Source: Nissolia schottii (taxonomy: Eukaryota > Streptophyta > Magnoliopsida > Fabales > Fabaceae). Taken from it: a stretch of DNA of 64,000 nt. Location: the NCBI GenBank assembly GCA_003254905.1, contig QANU01044385.1:305772-369771 (forward strand), written 5' to 3'. Of the stretch, positions 45,922 through 58,377 are shown in pieces. Made by a program: the position numbers and the translations under genes. Under the pieces are notes generated by a model that made no database searches, was not told where the DNA came from, and saw nothing but the letters and a program-made list of their open reading frames with translations. Numbering within the stretch: position 1 is the stretch's first letter; every line of letters begins with the position of its first letter.

Positions 45922-48900
45922 TGAGACACCAAGATCAAAGGAGATAAAAGGATTTAGAGAAGAGAAGAACAAGGTGGTGGATGTGGATGAAGATATGGTG
46001 GAATAGGAAGCTACATGAAGTATATACTATGGTGGAATCATAGGGGGAGAGTTTTTTTTTCGTTTTTTTGGAAAGGTGAAGTAGTGGGTGCTCTATCTTG
46101 CTTGTCTTTGGTGTATGGTTAATTAACCTTCCTTTTTTTTCTCTTTTTTAAGTTGGATTGCAAGTTGCAACGAGAAATTATTGTTTTGTCACAGGTTTGA
46201 CACTTCATGTTTGAACTGCACACACAATAAAAGTGACTTTTATTCTGTCTCAACAAATGTTTTTGGGTCTCACTTAGTAAAACTTATTTTTATTATGCGT
46301 GTGCTTAAATATGAGCTGTGATGATCTTGTGACGAAGCAAAAATTTCTCAATTGCAAGAGGTCAATGAGACATGAGAATGAAGGCTAAACCAAGTTCCCT
46401 TTTTTCCTGCATTTTGTTTGTGAGGGGAAGCAAGGATTCAAAGAAGCCATATGGTTTTTTGAAAACTACCGGTGTGGGGTCATGAAATGAGTTAGTAGCA
46501 TAAGATGTGATGTGGGGCTGGGTATACGGTACAGAACATAAGTCAAGAAATCTGACTGAAATCTCTGAGAGATATCCAGCAATGTGTTGCCTTTTATTTT
46601 TATATATGAGTATCCTTGGTATCCACCGTGAAAATAAGAGTGTTATGCTATGAGTAATGTTATTTATATATTTATTTTTTTTATAGTCGCCATTAATACC
46701 TATAAAAGAGAGAGAGAAAAATGGATAAAATGAATTTCATCTTTTTTACAAGTGCGAGTAGTAGTTATCTAATAAAAAATAATTGTACCAATAACATTAC
46801 TTAAGAGTTTTAAAGTGGCTTGGTTTATGCACATTTTAAAGTGTCCTTCAATAACAACAATAAATATTAAATAATAATAATAATTACATTATTATTATAA
46901 TTACTTCAAAATAGAAATTTTCCATTGTGTTCAAATGTTGAAACACTAAATGTGATTTTTTCTTATAAGGCTTCTTGATATTGATTCTATATAAATACTA
47001 TAAGTTATTCTTCACACCGTTACTTTTCTTCTGGTTTCAATATTATAGATATCCTTATTGATCCTCGCTTTCTCTTACCNTTCCTCAAAAGATTCTATTT
47101 GGAAGGTAGCAATTGTATTCCATATGCCGTCTGATCAAAGTAACCAAGAAACTTGGTAGACATGTTCATGAAGACATTAATCAACGAACTCAAAGGTTGG
47201 TCATCAGCAAATTGCATTGCCATATTATTAATTAGGAAATAAGTCTTAGTATGCTAGTTTGACTAGTTTCTAATTCGCTTGAAGAAATTTTCATGTGGCC
47301 GTACAAAATTAGGTTAAACATGTTTTAAATTACTTATAAAATGACATTTTAATTTTAAGTATGGAAAGAACTATCTATCACTAACTATAAGATATAACTT
47401 TTTAAGTATTCAGAGCATATGTAACTTGATATTTTATAATTACACAAAATTTTCTCATCCACTTTCTTGTATTTGATTTGTTATTTTCCACTTATTTTCT
47501 CAAGAGAAAAAGGTTGTAGCTCGAGGCTTATATGCTTATTGTTTTATTCCCAATATACAAACAATGACCAAGTCATGCTAAAAGATATCATTATTCATTT
47601 TTTTTTATGGCAGCTTCTGGCCATCAAGACGTTTTTAAAATCACATATTAGACTTATTTCTGGAGACTAAAGTTTGAGGGGGGGGGGAAACATTTTATTT
47701 TAAAAAGTTTTCAGCTAGAAGTTATGTCAAAACTATTTAAAACATTATTATTATTATTATAGTTATTATAGTTATTAAAACATGTTTTACAGGGCAACCC
47801 CCGGGCAGAATTACTAATGTGGTTCATTTTACAGAGAAGACTCAACAACGAAAGATAGGTTACAAAGGTTAAATTTAGTCTAGGGCCAACAGAGATAATT
47901 TGCCAAATATCGAAGGAGTCAATTCAACGTCGTCTATTCTTCACATGAATGTATGTATAGTAGCAAACCGCCTCTGGAACACATGCATGCATGCGAGAGT
48001 AGAACATTGCAGGTTGCCTGCCTACCAAGGGACCCAATCATGTTTTTTGATGCTTGGAAGTTGGAAAGGCTGATGATCAGAAGGGCAATTGGAAGCAGCA
48101 ATATGAAGGTGGGTGTTGTAGATGTAAAGGTATTGATCAATAAGGATATATCAAATGGTATGATAGTAGGTTAGTCCTGGTAATAACTAGCGCTCCCTTC
48201 CCTTCTCTTCTCTAATTCTGCGTCATCTAAGAATTCACGTAGCTTGCTGATTCTGTGGAGCTTGCTGGTTCTACTTTTTGGTTGGCGTTGCTTAATTGTG
48301 GTTTGTGTTTTCTGTTTTTAGCTAAATTAAATATACCCAACTCTGATGTAGAGTTATTGATGGGTTAATCATGTCTAGTAGTAAGTTGGGTTCTGGTTCT
48401 GACCCCTGTTGGACTAGGCCCTCAACTCGATAATATGGTCATGTGTGGATTAGTGGAAGAGCATTTGAAAATTGAAGAGCAATGGAGAGAAGCAGTTTAG
48501 AAATTGAAAAAACTGATGAGAGGAGATAAGAAAGATAATATATTAACATAGATCAGAGTTAAAATAGTCCAAAAATTTTTGAACAAGTGACAATTAAAGT
48601 GCCTTAATCCATTTATCTAGTAGTATAGACTACTAATGCATGCATAATTTTATTTTATTTTTAATTTTAAAATTTAGTTGTAGTGACAGTTTTCTACACT
48701 GGGATAATGCTCTCAGAAGAATCTCTTTAATCAATTTTTTCCTTAAAAACATTGATCCATGTCCATGTGATTTGGCGTATAAAAATGGAGAAAACTTGAA
48801 GAAATTGTCGCGGTAGGGTCATTAATTATCTGAAATAACCACTACATATATTATTGATTTAATAAAACAATGCAAAGACAAATTTAGGTGCAACTAGTAC

Positions 48901-49851
48901 TTTATTATAATGCATAACTTTGCTATATTATACGTGCCCCTTTGATAGTGTTTGTTGTTAGTAAACGTTACCAGCCATGCAAAAAGACAACTTTTAGCTT
49001 GCAATCGAAGCATGACAAAATGACTAATTTTCTTAATAATAATAATATTATTATTATTATTATCATAAATTCATAGTCATAAAGTGTGCACTATGATCGC
49101 CTCGGTTTTGTATTGGTGCGTTTTACTAGTTTTGAACTTTGTTTGTGTCCACATTCTTTTTAATGAAAATTTCTCAAAATAAAACATGAAAATTAACTTA
49201 TTTTCATAAACGATCCAAATTAAAAGTTGTTCTCAAAATAAATTAATTTCATTATAAGGAAATTGACTCTCTTGTAATCCCGATTTTTTTAATTTCTTTT
49301 TTAGTTTAAAGTCTATTCAAATTGATTTTTTTTAAATTAAAGACGATTTGAATCAATTCTTCAATTGTAAAAAATTAAAATTCACATACATACCTATGCA
49401 AATGTATATGCAAAGTACATTATGTATATAAAGTATGGTGAGTAGACATTTTAGTGTATTATAATGGTAGAAAAAAAATACACAAGGCGGAATTATTTTT
49501 TTTTTTCCTCACTTATCCTTTTTCCTCTAACTTATACAAAAAACTTTAAACGTAGTACACACTACAATTGAGTATTCATCTTTATTTATAGATTTGATTT
49601 TGGACATAGCACTAACTTCTTATCATAGATAAATGCATACAAAAATTATCTGAGTTAGTTCTATAAAGTGTAAGATAAAAATAAGAATCAATTTATAGAT
49701 ACAAATATAATTATTTCATTATTCACTTATTACACTATCATCTAATTATGTGATGTTATTTTAAAAATTTTAAAATAATAAAAAAATACTCAACTCATTT
49801 TATTCACAATATAAATCGACTCCACAATTAAAATACTCAACTTATTCCATT
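45922..49851. other. Promoter side of the zinc-finger gene and intergenic region
   Basis: 46000-46200 should contain the 5' leader and promoter of the minus-strand zinc-finger gene; a CT-rich leader and a weak TATATACT-type site near 46020 are visible. Beyond that the region is AT-rich with an ATT run near 47743-47775, a self-complementary AAT/ATT run near 49037-49064 and a single unknown base at 47080. No further gene is recognised. Confidence 0.5.
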
Positions 49852-50025
49852 TGGGGTGCTCTTATTCCACAAAATATTAAGATGTTACTATGGAAAATAT
49901 GTAATAATGCCACGCTTGGGAAAGAAAACTTAGTCCAGAGGAAGTGCTCCACCACTAATTTGTTCCCCATCTGCGATGAAGCCCTATAAACTGTCGACCA
50001 CATCCTTCTCCCCTGTCCCTAGACT
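49852..50025 (+). pseudogene. LINE reverse-transcriptase zinc-binding fragment
   Basis: The frame reads WGALIPQNIKMLLWKICNNA, then LGKENLVQRKCSTTNLFPIC, a stop, and TVDHILLPCP. This is the zf-RVT pattern (WK...NL..R....C..C...E...H....C) of plant LINE polymerases. Stops occur inside, the first cysteine of the expected pair is replaced (FPIC), and no reverse transcriptase core is nearby. Confidence 0.6.
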
Positions 50026-50787
50026 GGCCCCTAAGGTTGCATTTCGTTGTAAAGACATGACTAAAATACAGAGATATGAGGACAAAAACATAAAATACAT
50101 GATTAAAAGTTAATCTTATATTTTGTTTGGTGAAAATATACAAGACACAATTTAATATCCGTATCATGTTTGACTTTGTGGTAACAAGATATAAAAACAT
50201 GACAAATGACTTAAAATATCTTTTGAGTCTCCTTTTTACTCATTCATAATTTCATTAAAACTCTGTCTCTGTCTTTGTCCCTGTATTCTAATAAAATAGA
50301 GGTACGTAAAATACACTAATTTTCTATCCTAAAACAAAAGTTTTTGTGACTACCTTCATAGCCAAATGTATTCCTATATTTATGTATTGTATCAGCAATT
50401 AAAGAGGCCTTGGGCTAAATTTGTATCTCTTGGGCGTGTCCTATTCACAATTGGACCATTAGTTCTTCGAATCCAGTCCATCTTAGATGATTTTTGTTGA
50501 ATGTCGGTTGGGTAGGTAATCCTTTTTTCTACATTGGACTTCTCACATTTTGGGACTTTTATTTGATGAGGTTGTAACGAGACATATCTCAACATTGGAG
50601 CCTATTCTGAACTTTTAATTATTACTTATTGTCTAATCTGTTTGTATCACCATAGCTTGGCCTTTGATGGTTTTTGTTGGAAGGAAATTCACCTTTTGAC
50701 CAAAAAAGGAAAGAAAAGAATGAGTGATAAAATTTAATAATAAGTTGTTAGCCGAGAATGAGTAATACAAAGCGAATTTCTATGAGG

Positions 50788-51374
50788 ATGTCTTTGGATA
50801 GAGTATTTTTAGAGGGTAATGTAATTTTTTAGAGGATTTCCATTGATTTACGATTAAAAAAAATTGTTTGGATACCAAGTGAAAAGAATTCCAAAATTTC
50901 AAGTATTTTTTTGAAGTATTTTGTATATCTCAACTGAGCGGATTTCAATTTCCTTTTTTCACAAGGAATTCTAAATCTCCCTCATCTTACTCATTGTCTT
51001 GACTCTTTCACCTTCAAACTCTACCACCATCCATCATCTAATACTCGTGTTCATCGTCGGCCAGTCATCGTCGATCGCCCACCAACCACCTTTGGTTGCA
51101 GGTTTGCCTTCCCAGTCGCCAACCAAAACCCTATTGGTTGCTTGATGGACCCTATTGATCGTCAAACGAACCCTATTAGTTGTTGGTCGGACCTCGCTGA
51201 CTGCCGATCAACTCTCACTTAAAGTAGATAATGCAATTTCATTATCCAAACAAAGTATTTTGTAAATGATATAATATAATTACTTTATCCAAACTAAAAT
51301 TTTTTAAAATGAAAGTAATTTCATTTTAATCATTTAAATTTTCTTGCATTTCAAAAATTACCTCATTCAAACAC
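50788..51374. mobile_element. MITE-like element with GTGTTTGGAT-type ends
   Basis: The left end ATGTCTTTGGATAGAGTATT and the complement of the right end GTGTTTGAATGAGGTAATTT are imperfect inverted repeats of a kind common in plant miniature elements. A GC-richer core (51050-51230) with CATCGTCGGCCAG and repeated GGACC/CCCTATT-like words separates them. I could not identify a target duplication. Confidence 0.45.
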
Positions 51375-53628
51375 AACTTAAAGATAAAAGTAGGAAAGTG
51401 TATTTGTTGGGATAAGAAATAACTTTAATGCTCTATCCTTCAAAATTACGTAAGCAATATGCCCGTAACATTTTATAAAATAAAAATAATGAACCGGGAA
51501 TTTTTTACTTAAGGGTTACGGTGCCTACCTATAAAATTCTTACAAATATGCAAGTAGTAGTTACCACAGGACAAAGATTCCGTGTTATCGCCNTTCAGTC
51601 TGTTTCTTTCTTTAATTTATCTAGTTTCAAGCCATTTGACCCACGATTGAGAATTTGTTACACAGCACTATCAATTGGATTTTTAATAAAGTGAGAGAGG
51701 AGCCATCTAACAATATCATACTATACGGTATGTGAATATAGATTTAAAACCACTTAAAATATTGACGTGGAAAGGACCATCCCGTTTGGAGGTATCTTGA
51801 CGTGGAAAGGACCATCCCGTTTGGAGGTATCTTAGTTAATAGTTAATTTAGGTTGATTATTTTATTTTATATTGGTCCATTCTACTAGTGACCAGTTTCT
51901 GAGAAACACGGCAATTGCAATAAAATGTGAACATTCTTGAACTGTTCCAAGGGAGATTTTGGATGAGGTGACATTTGCAAAATCTTTCTGGAATAATAGA
52001 CTTTGAAAACAACCTCTTCGACCCCTTTGGATTGGAAAAAAGGGGAAAACAAACCGAACACTCAAGAGTTGATTGTTTTATAAGCACTCGTGTACTTGCT
52101 GCAAGGCCATTTTGTGATGTGAAAATTCCTTTGAGAGAAGCAATAGTACTTCCTGAGAAACCTTCGAATGTTCATTCAAGTCGTGGGAATTGGCTAGGTG
52201 GCAAGATCTCCCCACTTCCAGACACGTGTAAAGCTTCGAATACCTCCTGAGAAACAACAATAGAGCCGGTGACTAAGCTGGAGTACATGGTCTCGCAGTG
52301 AAATCGTAGCCACACGATCTTAGGCAAATTGGAACAGGACCAAGAAACATATGAGAGCCCCGGGTTGCACTCACGACTTTAACACCCTAAATCACATGAC
52401 TACTATTAGGTCGTATTATGTTCTTCTTAATGTTTTTAGCATTTCAAAATGATTTTTGGTAAGATTTTAGGTATTTTTTTTAACAGCCATGACCATTAGG
52501 GTTACACTACAAACTGTCTTTTTATTTTCTTCTAATTTTGGGGGCATGGGCCACTTTTGCCTAATTTTGAATGAATGGGATCTAGGTCTGCTGACCCACC
52601 TTTCTTTTCATTGTTGATGTAATGATATGTTTGTTTCTTTTAGTTTTGTATTTTATTGTGTTTAGTTTTAGTTTTTGTTGAAAAAAAAAGTTGTTGAGTT
52701 TGGGCTTGAGTTACTTAGTGTATGTTAGTTTGGGCTTTGCTTTCCTTTAAAAAAATACGTTCCTTTTTATAAGTCTTTGGGGAAAAAAATTTGGACTTCT
52801 GTCATTTCTTATAATTATTTTATGACACTGATAGTATGCATGTCTTCTTTACACTGTCGTGTAATCATACCATTTTATATGCATAATTTTTTAAGTAGTA
52901 AATGAGATGATAAATTATTTTTGCTTATATAATAAAATTTGATTGAATGACAATATAAAAAAAAAATCTTTACATTGTTGATTTATACCACCAACAAATA
53001 TTCGAGATTTGGTTTAATCCCTAAAAAATATATTTTTTTTTGAATTTGATCTAATTTGTCATAAATTACATCGGTTTAGTCCCTGTCATTAGTGGGGCTA
53101 TGTGATTTTAGTCATGTCGTTAGTGAAACTATGTTAACCACTGATGTGAGTAGCAAAGTATTACATTAGTAATGTCATGTGAACAAAATAAACGCGCATG
53201 ACTCATAACACGGATCAAACCCAACTCATAGACCTCTATTTGACACAATTTTGGGTGATGGGTGTGTCATGATTTTGGAGGCAAATTTGAGTCAAATCGC
53301 AAGTTATGGGTTAAGTAATTTACTTTGTTTATATCACGCTACGTATGTCATATTCCATTAGCCATATCAATGGTTAAGAGAGTCTCACTAACAACATCAA
53401 TTAAAAGTATTCAATTTTTTATATATTTAGACCAAAACCAACAAAAATAACTTTTTAGGAACCTAAACTAAATTTTGAAAATTTGTCAGAAACTTAAAAC
53501 ATATTTAAATCAATTCTTCTTTTATTGCGTCATTTGCTCCCGCAAAAAATTATGCTTATTATTTGTGTCATTTGCCATATTTATTTAAATTTTAATGTAA
53601 TTTTTATATTTTTATTTAATTTATCTGT
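51375..53628. other. Intergenic, no gene recognised
   Basis: AT-rich. It holds a 35-bp perfect tandem duplication (51762), a single unknown base (51593) and a 91-codon frame at 51975-52250 without a recognised domain. The stretch 52990-53490 has loosely inverted TAGTCCCT/AGGAACCTAA-like ends and may be an old Mutator-type miniature element. Confidence 0.45.
51762..51831. repeat. Perfect 35-bp tandem duplication
   Basis: Two identical adjacent copies beginning TTGACGTGGAAAGGACCATC. The identity implies a recent event or an assembly duplication. Confidence 0.95.
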
Positions 53629-54274
53629 TGTTACGGACTAAAAACTAGGGTCGGAGAACTCTAACCCTCTAAAGGGGAGAGGAGCTCGCGTCCCCTAAAA
53701 GGTCCGAAGGGTCCAACTCACTAAGGAGCAGAAGAGGCTCTCCCCACCTGGTCAGACCGGCCCAAAGAGAGGGAGCCTCATGGCACTTAGAGGAGGAGAA
53801 GGTCGTAGGCCCAAAGGCTTCGAACCTCGTCCAGCCCAACAAGGCTAAGAGAAGGTAGCGGCGACCTCTCCTCCCCAGTCCGCAACCGACTCCTAGATAA
53901 GCGGGAAAAGATAAACCAGGGAGCGGATAAACAAATCCCCCTCGCCTTATCTCTATCTTACCTCTATCTTTGCACTCTAAGCTCACTTATAAAAGCACAC
54001 GACCTCTCAGGTCACCAGGTACCTCTCATTCTCCTCTTAGAGAACTCTCCTAATCCCTGTGCTTACTTGAGCGTCGGAGTGCCTTTGCAGGTACACCCCG
54101 CCGCCGCACTCTCTCCGAAAGGAACCTCCAAGCCTCCAAACCCGCTCAGAGCTTTCGTGTGAGCCTCCGAACCCGCTCGGAGCCTTCTCCCCAACCTTTG
54201 AGCTTCTGTCAAGGCGCCTTCCTCACTCGTTCAGGTAACCTCGTACCATTTACGAATTACTTACGAACATCTGT
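53624..54274 (+). mobile_element. Ty3/gypsy solo LTR with target duplication
   Basis: The LTR runs from 53629 (TGTTACGGAC) to 54269 (TTACGAACA), 641 bases, TG...CA. It is flanked by a perfect 5-bp duplication TCTGT (53624-53628 and 54270-54274). Inside are a TATA-like CTTATAAAAG near 53985 and the module CTTGAGCGTCGGAGTGCCTT at 54066. It is much richer in G and C than its flanks. Intact ends and the perfect duplication suggest a fairly young insertion reduced by LTR-LTR recombination. Confidence 0.85.
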
Positions 54275-55769
54275 TTTAACCGGTTTTATTAACCCATTAA
54301 CCCAGTGACTCGATGCTTTGGTTGAGTCAATCATTGAGCCAAGTTTAATAACTCTGATTTCGATAATTGATGAGTTGCTTCCAAACAAAAGTTTAGATTA
54401 TCTGCAAAGAAATTGAGTGGATAAAATTAACATCCAATTCGTTGCGGTTGAGGAAACTGATTGAAAGGTAAATGTTGTATGTAGCAATTGGGCGTTGATG
54501 TAGGCGAAAGGTACACTAATGCGTGCCAAAAACATTGATGTTTCCTGCACCTTTTTTGTTGTTTTACAAGCAAAGTTCAAAAGGGAAATTATTCACACTA
54601 CCTTAGACTTTGAAACCAAGAAGCCTCGCTCTATCTTCACCTAACTCATCCCACAAAGCTCATTAAAATACGGCACGCAGTTAATGTTGATGGATTTTGC
54701 TTAGGGACCTGCAAGGAATCAATCTCTAGTTTGAAGCTAAGAAATTTTATTGGGGGAAGAAAATGACATAGTTTTGATGATTCATGTAAGCCAAAATTTC
54801 CAACCCCACAATTTTCCTAATGATGCAAACCAATACCATGATTTCATTTTTAAGAATTAGACAGTGGAGTTGGTATTGGGATGAAGCAAGCATGGGGACA
54901 GTTTGTGATTTAAAAAAGTGTGCACTAAAACAACTTCAATAATAATATACTTCATACTTCACAAGAGAGGGGCGTGAGTGTGTGAGTACTTCGCGGAAGC
55001 CCACATCGTATAGATAGTGGAAGCAGATGCGGAGTGTGTGACTATAAAAGGAAGCTGCTACTCTTATGACGATTTACAGAGCCGCGTGATGAGTACATAG
55101 CGAACTATTCTTTCGCCTTTTACTAAAGAATACCGTGTGTTCTTCAATTAAAGCGGCATATGTCTATTTTTGGAAGAGTCCTTCTCTTTGAAGGCTCTGC
55201 AATGCTAGTTAAAATGTTATCGTTAAAGTATATTTATAGTTTATTAAAGATATTAGTTCAAAAATAGTTGATATTATTGTGGTTGAGGGGAAAAATTAAA
55301 ATAACTAAGAATTTAATTGAAATGTATACAATGAAAATAAGTTTTGTATTGTCATCTATGGGAGGAATCTATAATGTTAGTTTAAGTAGGTCTACTTTGG
55401 GTATGGTCCAAGTTGGCGAAGCGTTGACCTGAGTCAACCAACATTGTCGTGAGTCATTTGTTGGTAGGTTTGGTTTGAGTCGGGCTCAGTTTGAGTCGGT
55501 CCAAAGGTCTTACTCGAGTCAGTTGGAAGCTCGAGTTTGTTAGTAGGCTTTGACAGACAAGTCAACTCAAATCAGTCGAAGGGTTTTGACTGACAGGTTG
55601 GGCTTGAGTCGACCGATAGATTTTGGCTGAGTCAACTAGTAGGTTTGGCCTAAGTTTTCAGCAATGTCAACTGAAGAGTTCAGACTGCGTCGGCCAACAA
55701 CATCAACCATATCCATCGACCACCACTAGAATTTCGATCGTCATCTTACCATTTTTTTTTCAAGTATTA
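54275..55769. other. Intergenic, no gene recognised
   Basis: AT-rich with short frames only. Repeated GAGTCGG/GAGTCAA words at 55400-55620 give a weak internal repetition, perhaps from a decayed miniature transposon. Confidence 0.45.
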
Positions 55770-56085
55770 TTAAAAATTGGGTTAATTAAGTTTTTAGTCC
55801 CTGTAATATGAAAAAGTTTGGTTTTAGTCCCTCATGACAAGTTTTAGTCCCTGTAAAATGTGAAAATTTGATTTTGGTCCTTGTGGACGGTTGGTGATGG
55901 CCGGTGATGTAGAAATGGTCCTTGATGATGGGTTAACTGACATGTCATCACCGTCCATCACCAACCGTCTACAGGGACCAAAATCAAATTTTCACATTTT
56001 ACAGGGACTAAAACTTGTCATGAAGGAGTAAAACCAAACTTTTTCATATTACAGAGACTAAAAACTTAATTAACCCTTAAAAATT
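55770..56085. mobile_element. Mutator-type MITE, near-complete inverted repeat
   Basis: The element runs from 55779 to 56076 (298 bases). Each end begins GGGTTAATTAAGTTTTTAGT, and the arms match for about 130 bases with few differences, leaving a short centre. It is flanked by the 9-bp duplication TTAAAAATT (55770-55778 and 56077-56085), the size made by Mutator-like transposases. No coding capacity. A transcript would fold into a long hairpin. Confidence 0.9.
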
Positions 56086-56317
56086 TATATAGTAATTTTG
56101 GGAACGCCATCGCCAACCAAACACATGAACCTTATTTTCCTTGGAATATTTAGGAAAATTTTTGAACTTCAATCTGCCTACTAAACATGCTTTGAAATGT
56201 CATATATGAAAAAGCTATTCTTGATAATATTATTCTTGAGAAGAATGTTTGGAATAGAAAAAAAAAAACTTGTTAATTTTGTTTCTAAAAATTGTAATTA
56301 ACATGGGTTAGTCAAGA

Positions 56318-56436
56318 TAGTAGATACCTTGCTTCTTTAATTAAAGGTCTCTCTCTTTAAGGAACCTCATTCAAGTCAAACTAAGATTAGTTTGATTTTT
56401 AATAATAGAGTATTCAATCAAAACCAAACAAAAATA
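56318..56436 (+). repeat. SINE-like repeat, diverged copy
   Basis: Aligns with 58231-58377 in the same orientation: ACCTTGCTTCTTTAATTAAA, GGTCTCTCTCTTTAAGGAAC, then TATTCAATCAAAACCAAAC and an A-rich tail. The segment corresponding to the box B region is deleted here. Confidence 0.5.
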
Positions 56437-57374
56437 TAAAAATCTTACATTCTCATATTCATATTCCCAACAATATATGCACAATAAAAAAACATTCCCA
56501 AGATACATAAAAAAATTACACGTACCACGCACAGTGTATGATTATTGGATTCAATCAATGCATTTGAACCCCCTTAGATTTATAGCGTTAGTTAGAGAAG
56601 AACATCTCAAGAAAAAGGATGAGACAAACAAATCAGATCTTGCCGCATTACGCCATTATTTTGGCAATGCCAATATGCAAAACATGATTCATAAAATCTT
56701 ATATCACAACTCATACGAAGATCCATGCTCAAGAACAAAATCTGTACAAACAATAGAGTACGTCATTAAAATAATGAAAAGAAGACCAAGTACGAAGAAA
56801 TCAATGGTTACTGGCCGGTCACTAGCTTGATATGAAAATGACAAATAGAAAATGGAAATCACATCAAACCAACCAATCTTGATCTAAAAGCCCGAACCCA
56901 TCAAAATAATAGGCATAAAAGAGGAATAAACACAACTTTATTTAGAGGAAATTACAATAATCTCCTTTAATAAAATTACACTTAACACTCCTTTATGGTA
57001 CTTATTGATCACTAATTAATATTACATTCTTGTGAGATGTTAGACTATTTCTTACTAATTATGTCGACCATGCTTCTAAATCCAAATCCAAAGAGATTTT
57101 GTTTTTTATTTAATGCAATGAATGTGGTTCGCACATAGCTTTCAAGGTCTCCTTGTGGGTTTGCGTTGAAATCTTCATGGCTTAGCGTGAAGTGCCGGAC
57201 TCCAATACATTCTATTACTCCACGTCATTACACCCTCCAACACATTTAAACCCCAAGAACCTCACCTTCAATCCAATTCACAAACCACACAAGAAAAACC
57301 TTTCACTTTCTCTGTTTTTGCTCTGTTTTCCTCTGTTTTTCACTCTGTTTCTCTTTCACTCCCACACTTAAAAA
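56437..57374. other. Upstream region of the small-protein gene
   Basis: A 117-codon plus-strand frame at 56477-56830 has no recognisable domain and lies in AT-rich sequence, so I do not call it a gene. The last 130 bases are CT-rich (CTCTGTTTTTC-like runs), typical of a plant 5' leader. Confidence 0.45.
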
Positions 57375-57662
57375 ATGGAGGGTCTTATTCCATTTGTGTA
57401 CAAGGCTGTAATGCAATACAAGAATGGGAAAGAAGGGCCAATTGGGTCATGGCTTTGTGAGTCACCTTCCTACTCATACATGAAACTTCCCGGCGACTCG
57501 GGCCGGTTTCAAACCTCTGCTTCCACTCTGCTTGGCCCTGATTCCGGATTCTCCGCCACTTCGCCAGCTTCCAAGCCTTCTGCCTCTGCAGGCCTAGTCA
57601 TAGCTTCTTCCGGCGTTCAATCTCCGCGTCGTCGTTCGAGTTCTCAGAGAGTTTCAGCATGA
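57375..57662 (+). CDS. Small plant protein of unknown function (95 residues)
   Basis: A single exon starting MEGLIPFVYKAVMQYKNGKE. The first half has SWLCESPSYSYMKLPGDSGR, which looks strongly constrained. The second half is rich in Ser, Ala and Pro and ends in a basic RRRSSSQR segment. I know short plant proteins with a MEGLIPFVY start from annotated plant genomes but cannot attach a function or family name. There is no signal peptide or membrane span; the opening LIPFVYKAVM could form an amphipathic helix. A CT-rich leader precedes the ATG (AAAAATGGAG) and a T-run follows about 80 bases after the stop. Codon composition is richer in G and C than the flanks, which supports a real gene. Confidence 0.75.
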   Translation: MEGLIPFVYKAVMQYKNGKEGPIGSWLCESPSYSYMKLPGDSGRFQTSASTLLGPDSGFSATSPASKPSASAGLVIASSGVQSPRRRSSSQRVSA

Positions 57663-58230
57663 AAAACATGCATTCTTTGCTGCAGACCAACCACCTGTTC
57701 TGGTAACATGAACGTGACAAATGCATGTAATGTAATGTTGTGTTCCAAAGTTTGTGTTTTTTTTTTTTTTTTTTTTTTTAAATTGTGCAAGTTTGGGGGT
57801 TCTTAGTTTGAAGTTGCAAGCGTGTGGAGAAGATTCCTTGCGCTTGGTTAGTAGTATTTGTGCAATTGTAAATATTGGTTTGTGGTGTTCTAAGACAATG
57901 TATTGTGTTTTATGGCCAAAGGGTCATAAAACTATGTATTATTAAGAAGTGAAAAATAATGGTAAGTGAAAATGTTTGGGTTTCTTGGCCCAAGGAGCCA
58001 TGGAAACTATCATTTGTGGAATAATTAGATTGCATTTGTTTGTTTTATTTGATTTGATATTTGATGTACTGATTTTTATTTTCCTTCTCTTGTGAGGATG
58101 TTTATTGGCATTCAAAGTGTGGTTCTGTGATGATTGTTCATTAAAAAATGTAGGAATATGAGTGAGATTCTCTGCACGACTTAAAAGGCAAAATGAGATT
58201 TTGAGGAATGAAAGCCATATAAATCATATT
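57663..58230. other. 3' flank of the small-protein gene
   Basis: Presumed 3' untranslated region with a run of T at 57757-57779, then AT-rich sequence with no gene recognised. Confidence 0.5.
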
Positions 58231-58377
58231 ATGAGTGGTTATAAACCTTGACTCCTTAATTAGAGGTCTCAGATTCGACCCTCTCCTTTAAAGGACATCA
58301 AGTCGGCCAGGGTTAGTCGGATTCTTGGTAATAGAAGTCAGATGCCGGTGATTCAATCAAAACAAAACAAAAAACAT
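58231..58377 (+). repeat. tRNA-derived SINE-like repeat
   Basis: GTGGTTATAAACCTTGACTC resembles an RNA polymerase III box A region, and AGATTCGACCCT (58271-58282) resembles box B. A body with GTCGGCCAGGGTTAGTCGGA and GATGCCGGTGATTCAATC follows, then an A-rich tail (AAACAAAACAAAAAAC). Two diverged relatives occur in the window. Target duplications were not identified. Confidence 0.5.

Noticed and set aside
45922..45972. Upstream extension of the zinc-finger protein
   Set aside because: The frame is open but contains no ATG before 45921, and family members start close to the MEQ-type sequence.
56477..56830. 117-codon frame upstream of the small-protein gene
   Set aside because: AT-rich composition like the flanks, no domain recognised and no promoter or splice evidence.
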